Below, in pieces: positions 16,786 through 25,545 of a stretch of DNA of 64,000 nt. Every line of letters starts with the position of its first letter. Within the stretch, counting starts at the first letter, position 1. A program made the position numbers and the translations under genes. Source of the DNA: Shewanella sp. Isolate11 (lineage in GTDB: Bacteria > Pseudomonadota > Gammaproteobacteria > Enterobacterales > Shewanellaceae); assembly GCF_022398315.1 (NCBI RefSeq), contig NZ_JAKEVF010000005.1, forward strand, positions 107,821-171,820. Direction: 5' to 3'. Under the pieces are notes generated by a model. It ran no database searches, was not told where the DNA came from, and saw only the letters and a program-made list of their open reading frames with translations.

Positions 16786-18195
16786 ATGACAGAAAAAGTT
16801 TGGGTTCTCGATGATGATAGCTCTATACGCTGGGTCGTAGAAAGAGCGCTTAAAGGGGCAAAGATCAGTTGCGCCAGTTTTGCCGCTGCCGAGTCATTGT
16901 GGCAGGCCCTCGAGCTCAGCCAGCCTCAAGTAATTATTTCCGATATTAGAATGCCTGGCACCGATGGGCTCACTTTGCTCGACCGATTACAGCTTCATTA
17001 TCCCCATATTCCGGTCATCATAATGACAGCACACTCAGATCTCGATAGTGCTGTTAGCGCCTATCAAGCTGGTGCATTCGAATACTTACCTAAGCCATTT
17101 GATATCGACGAAGCCATAAGTTTAGTCGAACGAGCCATAAGCCACGCCAAAGAACAAACCCCTAAACGTAAGAGTGAACCCGACGTCAAAGCACCAGAGA
17201 TCATAGGTGAAGCGCCTGCCATGCAAGAAGTGTTTCGTGCCATTGGTCGTCTGTCTCGCTCATCCATCAGCGTGTTGATCAATGGTCAATCGGGGACCGG
17301 TAAAGAGTTAGTCGCTGGCGCGCTTCATAAACACAGCCCACGTAAAGAGAAATCGTTTATTGCGCTGAATATGGCAGCCATTCCTAAAGAATTAATCGAA
17401 TCTGAGCTATTTGGTCATGAAAAAGGTGCCTTTACTGGTGCAGCAAATGTGCGTCAGGGACGATTCGAACAGGCCGATGGCGGAACGCTATTTCTCGATG
17501 AGATAGGTGATATGCCACTGGATGTGCAAACCCGTTTATTACGGGTATTAGCCGATGGTGAGTTTTATCGCATTGGTGGTCATTCACCAGTAAAAGTGGA
17601 TGTGCGTATTATCGCCGCAACCCACCAAAACTTAGAATCGCTGGTAAGCAAAGGCGAGTTCCGTGAAGATCTATTTCACCGCCTTAACGTGATTCGAGTG
17701 CACTTACCACCGCTATCACAGCGCCGTGAAGATATTCCGCAGCTCGCGCGTCACTTCTTGGCGACCGCTGCCAAAGAGATCAGCGTTGAGCCGAAAATCC
17801 TTACTAAAGCCACGGCGGAGATATTAGCCAGCCTACCTTGGCCGGGGAACGTACGCCAGTTAGAGAACACTTGCCGTTGGTTGATGGTCATGGCCTCTGG
17901 GCAAGAGATTTTGCCACAAGATCTACCGGCAGAATTGCTAACGCCAACGGTGAATAACAATAACAGCGCCGAAAGCGAATCTGGCTCATGGCAACAAGCC
18001 CTGACCCAATGGATTGATAAACGCCTTAGCGACGGTGAAAGCAACCTGCTGACCGAAGTCCAACCTGCCTTCGAGCGTATCTTGCTACAAACCGCATTGA
18101 AACACACCAACGGCCATAAGCAGGAAGCGGCTAAGCGTCTTGGCTGGGGCCGTAATACTCTGACGCGTAAACTCAAAGAGCTAGAGATGGATTAA
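16786..18195 (+). CDS. ntrC: Nitrogen response regulator NtrC (sigma-54 activator)
   Basis: 469 residues from the ATG at 16786; an in-frame ATG six bases upstream almost touches the AAGAGAG ribosome binding site, so the second start is preferred. The receiver domain has DDDSS and the phosphorylated Asp in [12 protein letters not shown] (about 52). The AAA+ domain has the Walker [12 protein letters not shown], the sigma-54-contact loop GAFTGA and [12 protein letters not shown] (Walker B). The C-terminal Fis-like helix-turn-helix ends [22 protein letters not shown]. Phosphorylated by NtrB, it activates glnA and other nitrogen genes from sigma-54 promoters. Confidence 0.97.
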   Translation: MTEKVWVLDDDSSIRWVVERALKGAKISCASFAAAESLWQALELSQPQVIISDIRMPGTDGLTLLDRLQLHYPHIPVIIMTAHSDLDSAVSAYQAGAFEYLPKPFDIDEAISLVERAISHAKEQTPKRKSEPDVKAPEIIGEAPAMQEVFRAIGRLSRSSISVLINGQSGTGKELVAGALHKHSPRKEKSFIALNMAAIPKELIESELFGHEKGAFTGAANVRQGRFEQADGGTLFLDEIGDMPLDVQTRLLRVLADGEFYRIGGHSPVKVDVRIIAATHQNLESLVSKGEFREDLFHRLNVIRVHLPPLSQRREDIPQLARHFLATAAKEISVEPKILTKATAEILASLPWPGNVRQLENTCRWLMVMASGQEILPQDLPAELLTPTVNNNNSAESESGSWQQALTQWIDKRLSDGESNLLTEVQPAFERILLQTALKHTNGHKQEAAKRLGWGRNTLTRKLKELEMD

Positions 18196-18221
18196 ACCAT
18201 CCTAAATTGCAGTCAAAAAAT

Positions 18222-18250
18222 AACCCAGCCTAAGCTGGGTTGTTTTTTAT
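18222..18250 (+). terminator. ntrC terminator
   Basis: AACCCAGC, short loop, GCTGGGTT, then GTTTTTTAT. It overlaps the last codons of the small minus-strand ORF at 18247-18360. Confidence 0.88.
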
Positions 18251-18360
18251 TTGCCTGAAGCTTGTGCCGTTGGGGTCGCAGCACTTTGCTCTTCGGCTTT
18301 TTTAACTGGCATGGCCGCTTGCCATAAAGCGCCCACCCATAAACTTTGACTCTGACTCAT
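18247..18360 (-). CDS. Small 37-residue hypothetical protein
   Basis: A minus-strand ORF of 37 codons and a TAA, starting MSQSQSLWVGALWQAAMPVK. An excellent AAAGGAG lies six bases before the chosen ATG (18358-18360); two further ATGs in tandem precede it and are too close to the ribosome binding site. The N-terminal half could form a short amphipathic helix with two Trp, followed by an Ala/Thr/Gln/Lys-rich tail. It shares a 91-base promoter region with the divergent LysR gene, which could regulate it. I know no family for it. It could be chance, but the ribosome binding site and sensible codon use favour a real gene. Confidence 0.5.
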   Translation of the reverse strand: MSQSQSLWVGALWQAAMPVKKAEEQSAATPTAQASGK

Positions 18361-18451
18361 CATCATCTCCTTTGTGTTAACAAATTCAAAGTATTCCATG
18401 GTGAATAATTAGTAAAATGAATAAATACTATCAAATGGATGCCTTTTAGGA

Positions 18452-19345
18452 ATGAACATTTCAATTAAGAATCTACAATACTTTCTCACCTTAGTGGAGA
18501 GTGCTAATTTCACTAAGGCCGCCGAAAAGAGCTTCATAACTCAACCAACTTTAAGCAAAATTATTCAACGACTTGAAGATAATTTAGGTGAGAAATTACT
18601 GCACAGAAATAATCAAAAAGTGGAGTTAACTCAAGCGGGACAATTGCTGGAACAAAGCGCACGAGAAATCGTCGGCCAATGGCATAGATTGCAAGAAGAG
18701 ATAAATAATTTAAGTGGCTTAAAATCAGGGCGATTGCGCTTGGGCGTTTGCCCCATGATGAGCAGTTTGTTGATCGGCATGCTGACCGAGTTTCGCCAAC
18801 GTTATCCGGGAGTCGAGCTACAAATGCAAGAATATGGTGGCGGCCTAAGCTGTGAGCAGGCGTTATTAAGCAACAGTCTGGATATCGGTTTTACCGCACT
18901 GCCCGTTAGCCACGATAACGAATTAACTCATTATGATTTGACCCGTTATCCCTTAATGGCCTGTTTACCCGAAGGTCACCCACTCTGTGATCATTCTCAA
19001 ATCAGTTGGCAAGATTTTGAGCCCTTCCCATTTATCTTATATAACCAGCAATTTTCACTGAACAAGCTCATTAGTCGAAGCAGTGAAGCCGCTGGAGTTA
19101 AACTCAATATTGCCTTTCGCAGTGGCCAGTGGGACTTTCTCGCGACCATGGTCGAAGCTAATATGGGCGTGGCACTGCTGCCGGAGCCAATTTGTCAGCG
19201 ACTCTCAAGCAGCAAACTAATTTTTAAACCCGTAGAGCCAAGCTTGACCTGGGACTTGGCGCTGATCTGGCGTAAAGACCTACCGCTAACCCCAGCGGCA
19301 AACGCGCTAGTGTTACTCAGCCAAGAAAGCCAAACCTATACCTGA
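18452..19345 (+). CDS. LysR-family transcriptional regulator
   Basis: 297 residues. The N-terminal winged helix-turn-helix is typical (NLQYFLTLVESANFTKAAEKSFITQPTLSKIIQRLE, about 7-42), followed by the linker helix and a substrate-binding domain of the CynR/CbbR type from about residue 90 (GRLRLGVCPMMSSLLIG). The effector is unknown. It is divergent from the 37-residue ORF and convergent with fieF, with a nine-base gap. The ATG follows TTTTAGGA almost directly, a poor spacing, so the translation rate may be low. An inverted motif ATTC-N6-GAAT at about 18393-18406 could be its site. Confidence 0.9.
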   Translation: MNISIKNLQYFLTLVESANFTKAAEKSFITQPTLSKIIQRLEDNLGEKLLHRNNQKVELTQAGQLLEQSAREIVGQWHRLQEEINNLSGLKSGRLRLGVCPMMSSLLIGMLTEFRQRYPGVELQMQEYGGGLSCEQALLSNSLDIGFTALPVSHDNELTHYDLTRYPLMACLPEGHPLCDHSQISWQDFEPFPFILYNQQFSLNKLISRSSEAAGVKLNIAFRSGQWDFLATMVEANMGVALLPEPICQRLSSSKLIFKPVEPSLTWDLALIWRKDLPLTPAANALVLLSQESQTYT

Positions 19346-19354
19346 ATAAGCAGG

Positions 19355-20224
19355 CTAAACCGGGTCTTGATGGACTATCACTTCCACGTGTTCAAACAGT
19401 GCCCGGACTCGTGCTTCTGCGGCATCGGCAATGGCGTGGGCTTCGACTAAGGGTAATCGTCCATCGAGCTCTAAATGACACTGCACGAAAGTGGTCTTGC
19501 CCGATTCTCGGGTTCGCAGATCATGAAAACCGTTAATACGAGGATCTTGTTCTAAGGCCTCGACAATTTTTAGTTTGGTATTGGCGTCTAGCTCTCTATC
19601 GAGCAGGGACTGCACCGAACGATAACCTAAATCGATAGCCTGCTGACCAATAAACAACGCAATAAGCACAGCAAATAAGCCATCGGCCCACCACCAGCCA
19701 TATTGCGACAATAGCAGAGCTAACAACACCGCGGCATTTAGAAGTAAGTCGGATTTATAGTGCAGTGAATCGGCTTCAACCACTGTACTAGAGGTTTCTG
19801 CTAACGCCCGCTTTTGCAGCATGACTAATGCAAAGGTCAACACGATGGCTATGGCAGAAACAATCACGCCTACCATGGCATGGTTAACCGGGGTAGGATT
19901 GATTAACCGATCTCCGCCATGAAATAGCAGCAAGAAGGCGGAGCCCATAATAAATGCCGACTGCGCCAAGGCGGCTAGCGGTTCAGCCTTGCCATGACCA
20001 TAACGATGATCATGATCCGCTGGTACTATGGCATAACGAATCGCAATAAAATTAACCACTGAGGCTAAGGCATCGGCGAAGGAGTCTGTGAGCGAAGCCA
20101 ACATACTGGCGGAACCGGAATACATCCAGGCCGCCAGTTTGATGGCGATCAGGGTAAATGCGGTAGCCACTGCGGCGCGGCTGGCCAATTTCACCCAAAA
20201 ATCATATCGGGAAGTGTTTGTCAT
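19355..20224 (-). CDS. fieF: Cation diffusion facilitator (FieF-like)
   Basis: 289 residues, near the 300 of E. coli FieF. Six transmembrane helices occupy about 10-210. The metal-site pairs are visible: DSFAD in helix 2 (about 42-46) and HYKSD in helix 5 (about 153-157), matching FieF D45/D49 and H153/D157. A cytoplasmic C-terminal domain with HDLRTRESGKTTFVQCHLEL follows. It exports Zn(II) or Fe(II) from the cytoplasm in exchange for protons. It lies 66 bases after cpxP on the same strand; E. coli has the same cpxP-fieF order, so co-regulation by Cpx is possible. Confidence 0.92.
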   Translation of the reverse strand: MTNTSRYDFWVKLASRAAVATAFTLIAIKLAAWMYSGSASMLASLTDSFADALASVVNFIAIRYAIVPADHDHRYGHGKAEPLAALAQSAFIMGSAFLLLFHGGDRLINPTPVNHAMVGVIVSAIAIVLTFALVMLQKRALAETSSTVVEADSLHYKSDLLLNAAVLLALLLSQYGWWWADGLFAVLIALFIGQQAIDLGYRSVQSLLDRELDANTKLKIVEALEQDPRINGFHDLRTRESGKTTFVQCHLELDGRLPLVEAHAIADAAEARVRALFEHVEVIVHQDPV

Positions 20225-20290
20225 AAGGCCATATTACTACTAATAAAAGTAGGGGAAGAAATATGACCCTAATTGTAACTCAGTTGAATC

Positions 20291-20782
20291 TTATGGGCGA
20301 TCTCCTTTACGTTCTCCACGCTTTTCACGCTTGCCAAAGTTCTCTTTAAACTTAGCTTGCTGCTCTGGGGTCAACAGCTTGTAGATCTCACGATGGACCT
20401 TGATCATCTCAAGAGCACCTTGCTCACGCTTAGCTTGTCGTTGTTGCATCGCTTGCTTTGCTTTTGCTTCATCGAACTTATCAGCGGTCACATACTCAAG
20501 CATTTGCGCTTTACGCGCCTGGCGGTCTTCTTTCGATGGACGCTGATCTTTACGGGCTTCACGGTGTTGTTCCATCAAGGCTTTGATATCCGCTTGCTGT
20601 TTCTCCGTCAGTTCTAAGTCACGGAACATATGACGCATATGACCTGGAGCGCCACGTTGCTCACCGTGTTTCGCCTTGCCATGAAATCCATCACCATGCT
20701 CACAAGCATAAACGGCTGGTGCCATTAATGCGGCTGAAGTGACTAAAGCCAGTAATCCTGATTTTAACCTTGTCTTATTCAT
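20291..20782 (-). CDS. cpxP: CpxP/Spy-family periplasmic protein
   Basis: 163 residues. A signal peptide ends at VYA (about residue 26). The mature part is helical and very basic, with two LTxxQ motifs, LTEKQQADIKAL (about 57-68) and LTPEQQAKFKEN (about 137-148), which define the CpxP/Spy family. The family acts as a periplasmic chaperone and inhibitor of CpxA. The C-terminus is a Lys/Arg/Gly-rich tail. It is divergent from cpxR, and the perfect CpxR box at 20893-20907 lies between them, so it should be induced by envelope stress. Confidence 0.88.
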   Translation of the reverse strand: MNKTRLKSGLLALVTSAALMAPAVYACEHGDGFHGKAKHGEQRGAPGHMRHMFRDLELTEKQQADIKALMEQHREARKDQRPSKEDRQARKAQMLEYVTADKFDEAKAKQAMQQRQAKREQGALEMIKVHREIYKLLTPEQQAKFKENFGKREKRGERKGDRP

Positions 20783-20892
20783 AATATGCCTCTTTCGCTA
20801 TTAGCTAGTCGTCGGTAACGGTTAGCTCTTCAGTTGAGCCTCAAGTTGATATTCAGTTTATACCCTGCAACGTAATCCTGAGTGATGGCTAG

Positions 20893-20907
20893 GTAAACCT
20901 CTGTAAA
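20893..20907. promoter_or_regulatory. CpxR box between cpxP and cpxR
   Basis: GTAAACCTCTGTAAA is an exact GTAAA-N5-GTAAA CpxR site. It is placed 111 bases from the cpxP start and 123 from the cpxR start, so phosphorylated CpxR could control both directions. Confidence 0.88.
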
Positions 20908-21029
20908 GTTTGCACATACATCGTCAAGCTAGCCTTTGAGATAGGCTTTACGTAGACTTACACTCATAGACTGCAATTGACATCGAAACAGGTATACTCA
21001 AGCAGTTACAGAAGCATTAAAGGCACAAA

Positions 21030-21713
21030 ATGAATCAAATACTGTTAATCGACGATGACTTAGGACTAGCAGAGTTGCTAGCACAGTTACTTGAGCTGGA
21101 AGGATTCAACTTAACCTTGGCGCATGATGGGCAAACAGGCCTTAACTTGGCTCTCGAAAAAGATTTCAATCTGATCTTACTCGATGTGATGCTGCCTAAG
21201 CTCAACGGTTTCGAAGTGTTAAAAGCACTGCGTAATAAGAAGCAAACGCCTGTGTTGATGCTTACTGCCCGTGGTGACGAGATTGACCGTGTCGTTGGTC
21301 TTGAAATTGGTGCCGACGATTATCTGCCTAAGCCTTTTAACGATCGCGAATTAGTGGCGCGTATCAAGGCAATCATTCGCCGTACCGGTCAGCACAACGA
21401 TGAGCAGCAGCCTGGCATTATCGAATTTGCAGACATAAAACTCGACCCTAGTCGCCAAGAGGTGATCTGCCAAGATCAGCTACTTATTCTAACTGGCACC
21501 GAATTCGGCCTGCTTTATTACATGCTTCAACACAGCGGCGAAGTACTCAGTAAAGATAGCCTTAGCGAAAATGTACTAGGTAAAAAGCTGATGCCTTTCG
21601 ATCGCAGCTTAGACATGCATTTATCCAACCTACGTAAAAAACTGCCAGAGCGGATCGATGGCCGTCCACGAGTCAAAACCCTGCGTGGCAAAGGCTATAT
21701 CTGGTTAACCTAA
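21030..21713 (+). CDS. cpxR: Response regulator CpxR
   Basis: 227 residues, OmpR/PhoB type. The receiver domain shows the acidic pair DDD (about 8-10), the phosphorylated Asp in LILLDVMLPKLNG (about 52), a Thr in LMLTARG and Lys in YLPKPF. The C-terminal winged helix ends in RSLDMHLSNLRKKLPERIDGRPRVKTLRGKGYIW, typical of CpxR. It activates envelope-stress genes. Its stop overlaps the cpxA start by one base (TAATG), giving translational coupling. It is divergent from cpxP with the CpxR box in the shared region. Confidence 0.95.
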   Translation: MNQILLIDDDLGLAELLAQLLELEGFNLTLAHDGQTGLNLALEKDFNLILLDVMLPKLNGFEVLKALRNKKQTPVLMLTARGDEIDRVVGLEIGADDYLPKPFNDRELVARIKAIIRRTGQHNDEQQPGIIEFADIKLDPSRQEVICQDQLLILTGTEFGLLYYMLQHSGEVLSKDSLSENVLGKKLMPFDRSLDMHLSNLRKKLPERIDGRPRVKTLRGKGYIWLT

Positions 21714-23083
21714 TGAAACTCAGTAGTCTTCCTAATCGTATTTTTATTAAATTACTGCTCAGCTTTTGGCTCTGCAGTAGTTTAATTATCGCCATTGTCG
21801 GTATTTTGCCGATACTGCAAGAACACCATGACAACGCCAAAATAGAACCGCAACTACTTAAGGTGTTGGAGCAGGCAGCGGTATATATCCAACAGCGACC
21901 AGAGCTAGTCGAGTACAACCCTAATCGTCAGCAATTTCACCGCCTCAAAGATATGGAAAATAAGCCAGTGCGCTTCTATCTGCTCAATGATAAAGGTGAA
22001 GTGCTCAATACTGACCGTATCGCACGCCCCATGAGGCGCTTCATGCTGCTGGCAGAGGATGCAGGCCATCCTATCAGTCATCATTTTAGACATGAGATCT
22101 TGTTTGGTCCCCACGAATTTGAGGTTCAAGGCAAAAAATACAGCCTTTATGGCCGTCTTGGTGAGATGCATCCTAAACCTTGGTTCTTTTTCTTTGCCGA
22201 AAATATCGTACTGACCCTCGTCTTTGCGATTATCTTGTCAGGGTTGTTATGCGGTATTCTCGCTTGGCATTTGGGTAAGCCTTTGTATTCATTAAAGCGC
22301 AGCGTAGAAGCGGTTGCCCGCGGTGAACTTAATCACCGTGCCGATCGATACACCACAGAGCGCAAAGATGAAATTGGTCAACTGGCGATTGCCTTCAATG
22401 CCATGGCCGACTCAATTGAATCTATGGTCTGCAACCAGCAGCGATTGATCAGTGGTGTGTCTCACGAACTGAGAACACCGCTGACGCGGCTACAATTATC
22501 GCTCGCGCTAGCACGTAAGAAGGGGCAAAGTTCCACCGAAATGGAGCGAATCGGTTACGAAGCCGAGCAATTAGAAACGATGATCAGCGAGCTATTGGAG
22601 TTATCTCGCTCTAAGCTGCATCTACATGAAGTCAAACATACACTGTCTGTTAGCGAAACCTTGGGCCAAGTGCTCGATGACGCCGAGTTTGAAGCCGAAC
22701 AGATGCAAAAGCAGTTAATCATAGATATCGATGAACAACTCAGCTTCCCACTGGCACCGAGACCCTTAGCCAGAGCCATCGAAAATTTACTACGTAATGC
22801 GATCCGCTATGCAAAGCAACATATCTGCATTCGTGCACAGATGATGAGTGACCACTTACTGATTGAAGTGACCGACGATGGTCCGGGTATCGAAAACGAA
22901 AGTGACCTGGAAGATATCTTCAATCCGTTTTATCGCCCACAAACGGCGAGGGAACGTGAATCTGGTGGTTGGGGATTAGGATTAGCCATAGCCAAAGCCG
23001 CGATTGATTCTCACTATGGCACTATTGAGGCAAGTAACGTCAAGCCTCACGGACTTAAGGTGTCGATTAAACTGCCCTTCTAG
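21713..23083 (+). CDS. cpxA: Envelope-stress sensor kinase CpxA
   Basis: 456 residues, as in E. coli. A transmembrane helix (about 8-30), a periplasmic sensor domain (about 31-160) and a second helix (about 161-185) are followed by a HAMP domain, the phosphorylated His in GVSHELRTPLTRL (about 246-258) and the ATPase domain with NLLRNAIRYA, DDGPGIE and GGWGLGLAIAKAA. It senses misfolded envelope proteins and is held inactive by CpxP. It overlaps cpxR by one base and ends before a terminator shared with the convergent porin-like gene. Confidence 0.95.
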   Translation: MKLSSLPNRIFIKLLLSFWLCSSLIIAIVGILPILQEHHDNAKIEPQLLKVLEQAAVYIQQRPELVEYNPNRQQFHRLKDMENKPVRFYLLNDKGEVLNTDRIARPMRRFMLLAEDAGHPISHHFRHEILFGPHEFEVQGKKYSLYGRLGEMHPKPWFFFFAENIVLTLVFAIILSGLLCGILAWHLGKPLYSLKRSVEAVARGELNHRADRYTTERKDEIGQLAIAFNAMADSIESMVCNQQRLISGVSHELRTPLTRLQLSLALARKKGQSSTEMERIGYEAEQLETMISELLELSRSKLHLHEVKHTLSVSETLGQVLDDAEFEAEQMQKQLIIDIDEQLSFPLAPRPLARAIENLLRNAIRYAKQHICIRAQMMSDHLLIEVTDDGPGIENESDLEDIFNPFYRPQTARERESGGWGLGLAIAKAAIDSHYGTIEASNVKPHGLKVSIKLPF

Positions 23084-23106
23084 CTCAAAATCAGCTGAGC
23101 AAATAC

Positions 23107-23136
23107 AAAAATGCCAACCTGAGGTTGGCATTTTTA
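23107..23136. terminator. Terminator between cpxA and the porin-like gene
   Basis: AAAATGCCAACCT, a two-base loop and AGGTTGGCATTTTT; a perfect stem with A and T tracts at either side, so it can work in both directions. Confidence 0.9.
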
Positions 23137-23180
23137 TTGGGCGATAAAATCGCGAGCTACTGCGAAGTTTGAACGCTGGG

Positions 23181-24311
23181 CTAGAAATAGTAACCGAAGT
23201 TAATATTCACGCGTTTATCCCAACCATCATAAACTTCAGGCAGTCCCACATGATTGGTCGAGCGGGTAGATGCATACATGTTCTTACCCATGATGAAATC
23301 AACCATGGTGTACATAGGACCAGATGAGATAGCCGCGCCAGTGATATTTTGATAACTGGTGTCGAAGCTTTCATCATCAACATCTGGCGTTACAATCCCT
23401 AAATCATTATAGAATTTGATATTGCCCCAGGTGAAATCCACCGTTTTAGTCAAGTTAACGCTGTAAGCCTGCGCTTTTGAAGCAATCTCATACTGCCAAG
23501 CATACACAGACATGGCAATCTTGTTACTATCGATAGCATCTGCAGCGTCATATTCGTATTGCATCACCTGCAATTGCAGCCCCCAACCTTCATAGGTGCT
23601 ATCCATACTCAGCGCCACACCGTAACGGTCACCATTATTGCCGGTATTGCTGTTATAGATCTGACCCACCATAGCCGATGCACCAAATAGAGTTCGGCCG
23701 CCTTCATAGGTCAATTCATAGGTTTGGCGAATATTGAATGAGTTGGTTTCTTCGTTGTAATAGTCGGTACCATTGACATTACCACTATAAATATCTGTCG
23801 CGTAACGTTCGTTGCGTGATGCACCGTATTCGGCATTCTTAAATACCGCTATTTCTGTGCCCCAAGCGCCGCTGGAATAGACACCTTTGACACCCAAGTC
23901 ATAATCATCTTCAAAACCAAGATAGTAAGGCACACCAAACCAGTAGCTGTTTGATGCAAAACCTGGATTACCGAATGGCACTTGAGTCACACCCAGTTGA
24001 ATTTGCCACTCAGGGTTCACATCATAGTAACCATAACCATAACGCAGCATGTTCCAACCATCTAAGAAGCGATACTCACTGGCGATACCCCAATCACCCA
24101 GCTTACCGTTGAACTTAATCGCCGCCATATCGAAAGTGAAATCACCCAACTTATCTTTCGAGGCTTCATCATAGTCTTTGTAACCATAATTGACTCTGAG
24201 AGTACCAGAGATATCGATACCATCTTCACTAGCTTCTGCCTGAGCAAAAGATGTAACTAGCGAAGTCGGCGCTAATAGAACCAAGGGAAGAATTTTAAAA
24301 ATTTTCATCAT
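23181..24311 (-). CDS. Putative outer-membrane beta-barrel (porin-like) protein
   Basis: 376 residues. A signal peptide ends at AQAEA (about 27). The mature part is made of alternating aromatic/polar strands with many Tyr, Trp, Gly and Asp, and the last residue is Phe in the closing strand KRVNINFGYYF, the usual C-terminal signal for barrel assembly. No sequence motif identifies the cargo. I see it as a 14-18-strand porin-like protein of Shewanella type, but the strand count is a guess. It is monocistronic, with a long 690-base AT-rich upstream region that suggests complex regulation. Confidence 0.78.
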   Translation of the reverse strand: MMKIFKILPLVLLAPTSLVTSFAQAEASEDGIDISGTLRVNYGYKDYDEASKDKLGDFTFDMAAIKFNGKLGDWGIASEYRFLDGWNMLRYGYGYYDVNPEWQIQLGVTQVPFGNPGFASNSYWFGVPYYLGFEDDYDLGVKGVYSSGAWGTEIAVFKNAEYGASRNERYATDIYSGNVNGTDYYNEETNSFNIRQTYELTYEGGRTLFGASAMVGQIYNSNTGNNGDRYGVALSMDSTYEGWGLQLQVMQYEYDAADAIDSNKIAMSVYAWQYEIASKAQAYSVNLTKTVDFTWGNIKFYNDLGIVTPDVDDESFDTSYQNITGAAISSGPMYTMVDFIMGKNMYASTRSTNHVGLPEVYDGWDKRVNINFGYYF

Positions 24312-25001
24312 ACAACCAATTTTTGTTGAGTATAGATTGACATCTATATCGAAGAATTTGTTGATTTACATCGGGATATTAAGCCGAGCTAAATCAATTC
24401 AGCGCAGTTTTTTAACATTGTAAAAAAGCACGTAAACAGGAGTTGCAACATAAGTGCATTAAGCCATTAGGCTCTTGATGGACAGTTTTACAGCGACTTT
24501 AACACTTAGGCAGAAATCCAAACCTAAGTTAATAAGATTAGTCTAAAACTGCGTTTTTCTCTTAAAATCAACATTGACGTTCACAGCAGTACACATCTCT
24601 GTATAACGTCTGTCATGGAAAGTAAGAGAAAACATAAACACTGCAACCTAGCAGCAACATATTATGCGACCTAGGATTTGGCACAGCAATTAAGAGGGGG
24701 AATCTAGGTGCTATTTTGCGATCAAGTGCAAATTATCACAACAAAACAAATAATTAGATATCTATTTATATCAAACTAGTCTACCGCTATAAAATCAGCA
24801 ATTTCAGTAATATTGCCAAACAAATAAGGTTTCAGTCATACCTATAATAAAGTTACATCACTAAGTAATTTTAGACTATTGATAACCCAGCCAAGCTCCG
24901 CACTACCTCTGCGTGTACTCGGCGGTAAAGCGGATCACTAACCTTTCAGCAGTGGGCAATACCCGCTATAATTCCAGCTCATTTTTTCAAGGTACGTCAG
25001 C
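24312..25001. other. 690-base AT-rich intergenic region
   Basis: Divergent spacer between the porin-like gene and trmL. No open frame with a ribosome binding site was found. It contains AT-rich stretches (about 24740-24860) and a half CRP-like TCACA near 24735, too weak to call. The trmL promoter is at the right end. The rest shows nothing I can support. Confidence 0.5.
24967..24972 (+). promoter_or_regulatory. Probable -10 element of trmL
   Basis: A perfect TATAAT 30 bases before the trmL start, with only a poor -35 match (TTCAGC, 16-bp spacer). Confidence 0.5.
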
Positions 25002-25466
25002 ATGTTCCATATCGCCCTTTATGAACCCGAAATCGCTCCAAATACAGGTAACATTATTCGTTTATGTGCCAACAACGGCTGTCAGTTACATCTTATTGAG
25101 CCACTAGGGTTTGATCTGGAAGAGAAAAAATTGCGCCGTGCCGGACTCGACTATGCCGACCTGACAAGGGTGACACGTCATAAGGACTTTCCCAGCTTCC
25201 TCGAAGCTATGCAAGGCAAACGCATCATGGCCTGCACCACTAAGGGCAGTCGTCCCCATAGCGAATTGAGCTTTGCTAAAGATGATGTGTTGTTATTTGG
25301 CCCTGAGACTCGTGGACTACCGATAGAAATTATCGAATCCCTCCCCACCAGCCAGCGCCTGCGTATTCCTATGGCTGAAAGTAGCCGTAGCCTCAACCTG
25401 TCAAATGCGGTGGCAATTATAAGCTATGAAGCCTGGCGCCAAATTGGCTACCAAGGAGCTTTATGA
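25002..25466 (+). CDS. trmL: tRNA (cytidine/uridine-34-2'-O)-methyltransferase TrmL
   Basis: 154 residues, a minimal SPOUT methyltransferase. Knot motifs are present: [14 protein letters not shown] (about 13-26), FGPETRGLP (about 101-109) and [22 protein letters not shown] (about 125-146). It methylates the ribose of the wobble base of two tRNA-Leu isoacceptors using S-adenosylmethionine. It is cytoplasmic and probably a dimer. The gene appears monocistronic, with a TATAAT box upstream and a strong terminator downstream shared with the convergent M16 peptidase operon. Confidence 0.94.
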   Translation: MFHIALYEPEIAPNTGNIIRLCANNGCQLHLIEPLGFDLEEKKLRRAGLDYADLTRVTRHKDFPSFLEAMQGKRIMACTTKGSRPHSELSFAKDDVLLFGPETRGLPIEIIESLPTSQRLRIPMAESSRSLNLSNAVAIISYEAWRQIGYQGAL

Positions 25467-25491
25467 CCCTTCTTGCTTAGGCGATAAAAAC

Positions 25492-25530
25492 AAAAAGGCC
25501 GCTGCAAACATTCGCTTGCAGCGGCCTTTT
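25492..25530. terminator. Bidirectional terminator between trmL and the M16 operon
   Basis: AAAAAGGCCGCTGCAA, an eight-base loop and TTGCAGCGGCCTTTT: a 15-bp GC-rich stem with A and T tracts on its sides. Confidence 0.92.
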
Positions 25531-25545
25531 AATTAATCGAGCCTA

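Noticed and set aside
24715..24750. Possible CRP site in the porin upstream region
   Set aside because: Only one half (TCACA) is acceptable; the other half and spacing do not fit TGTGA-N6-TCACA.
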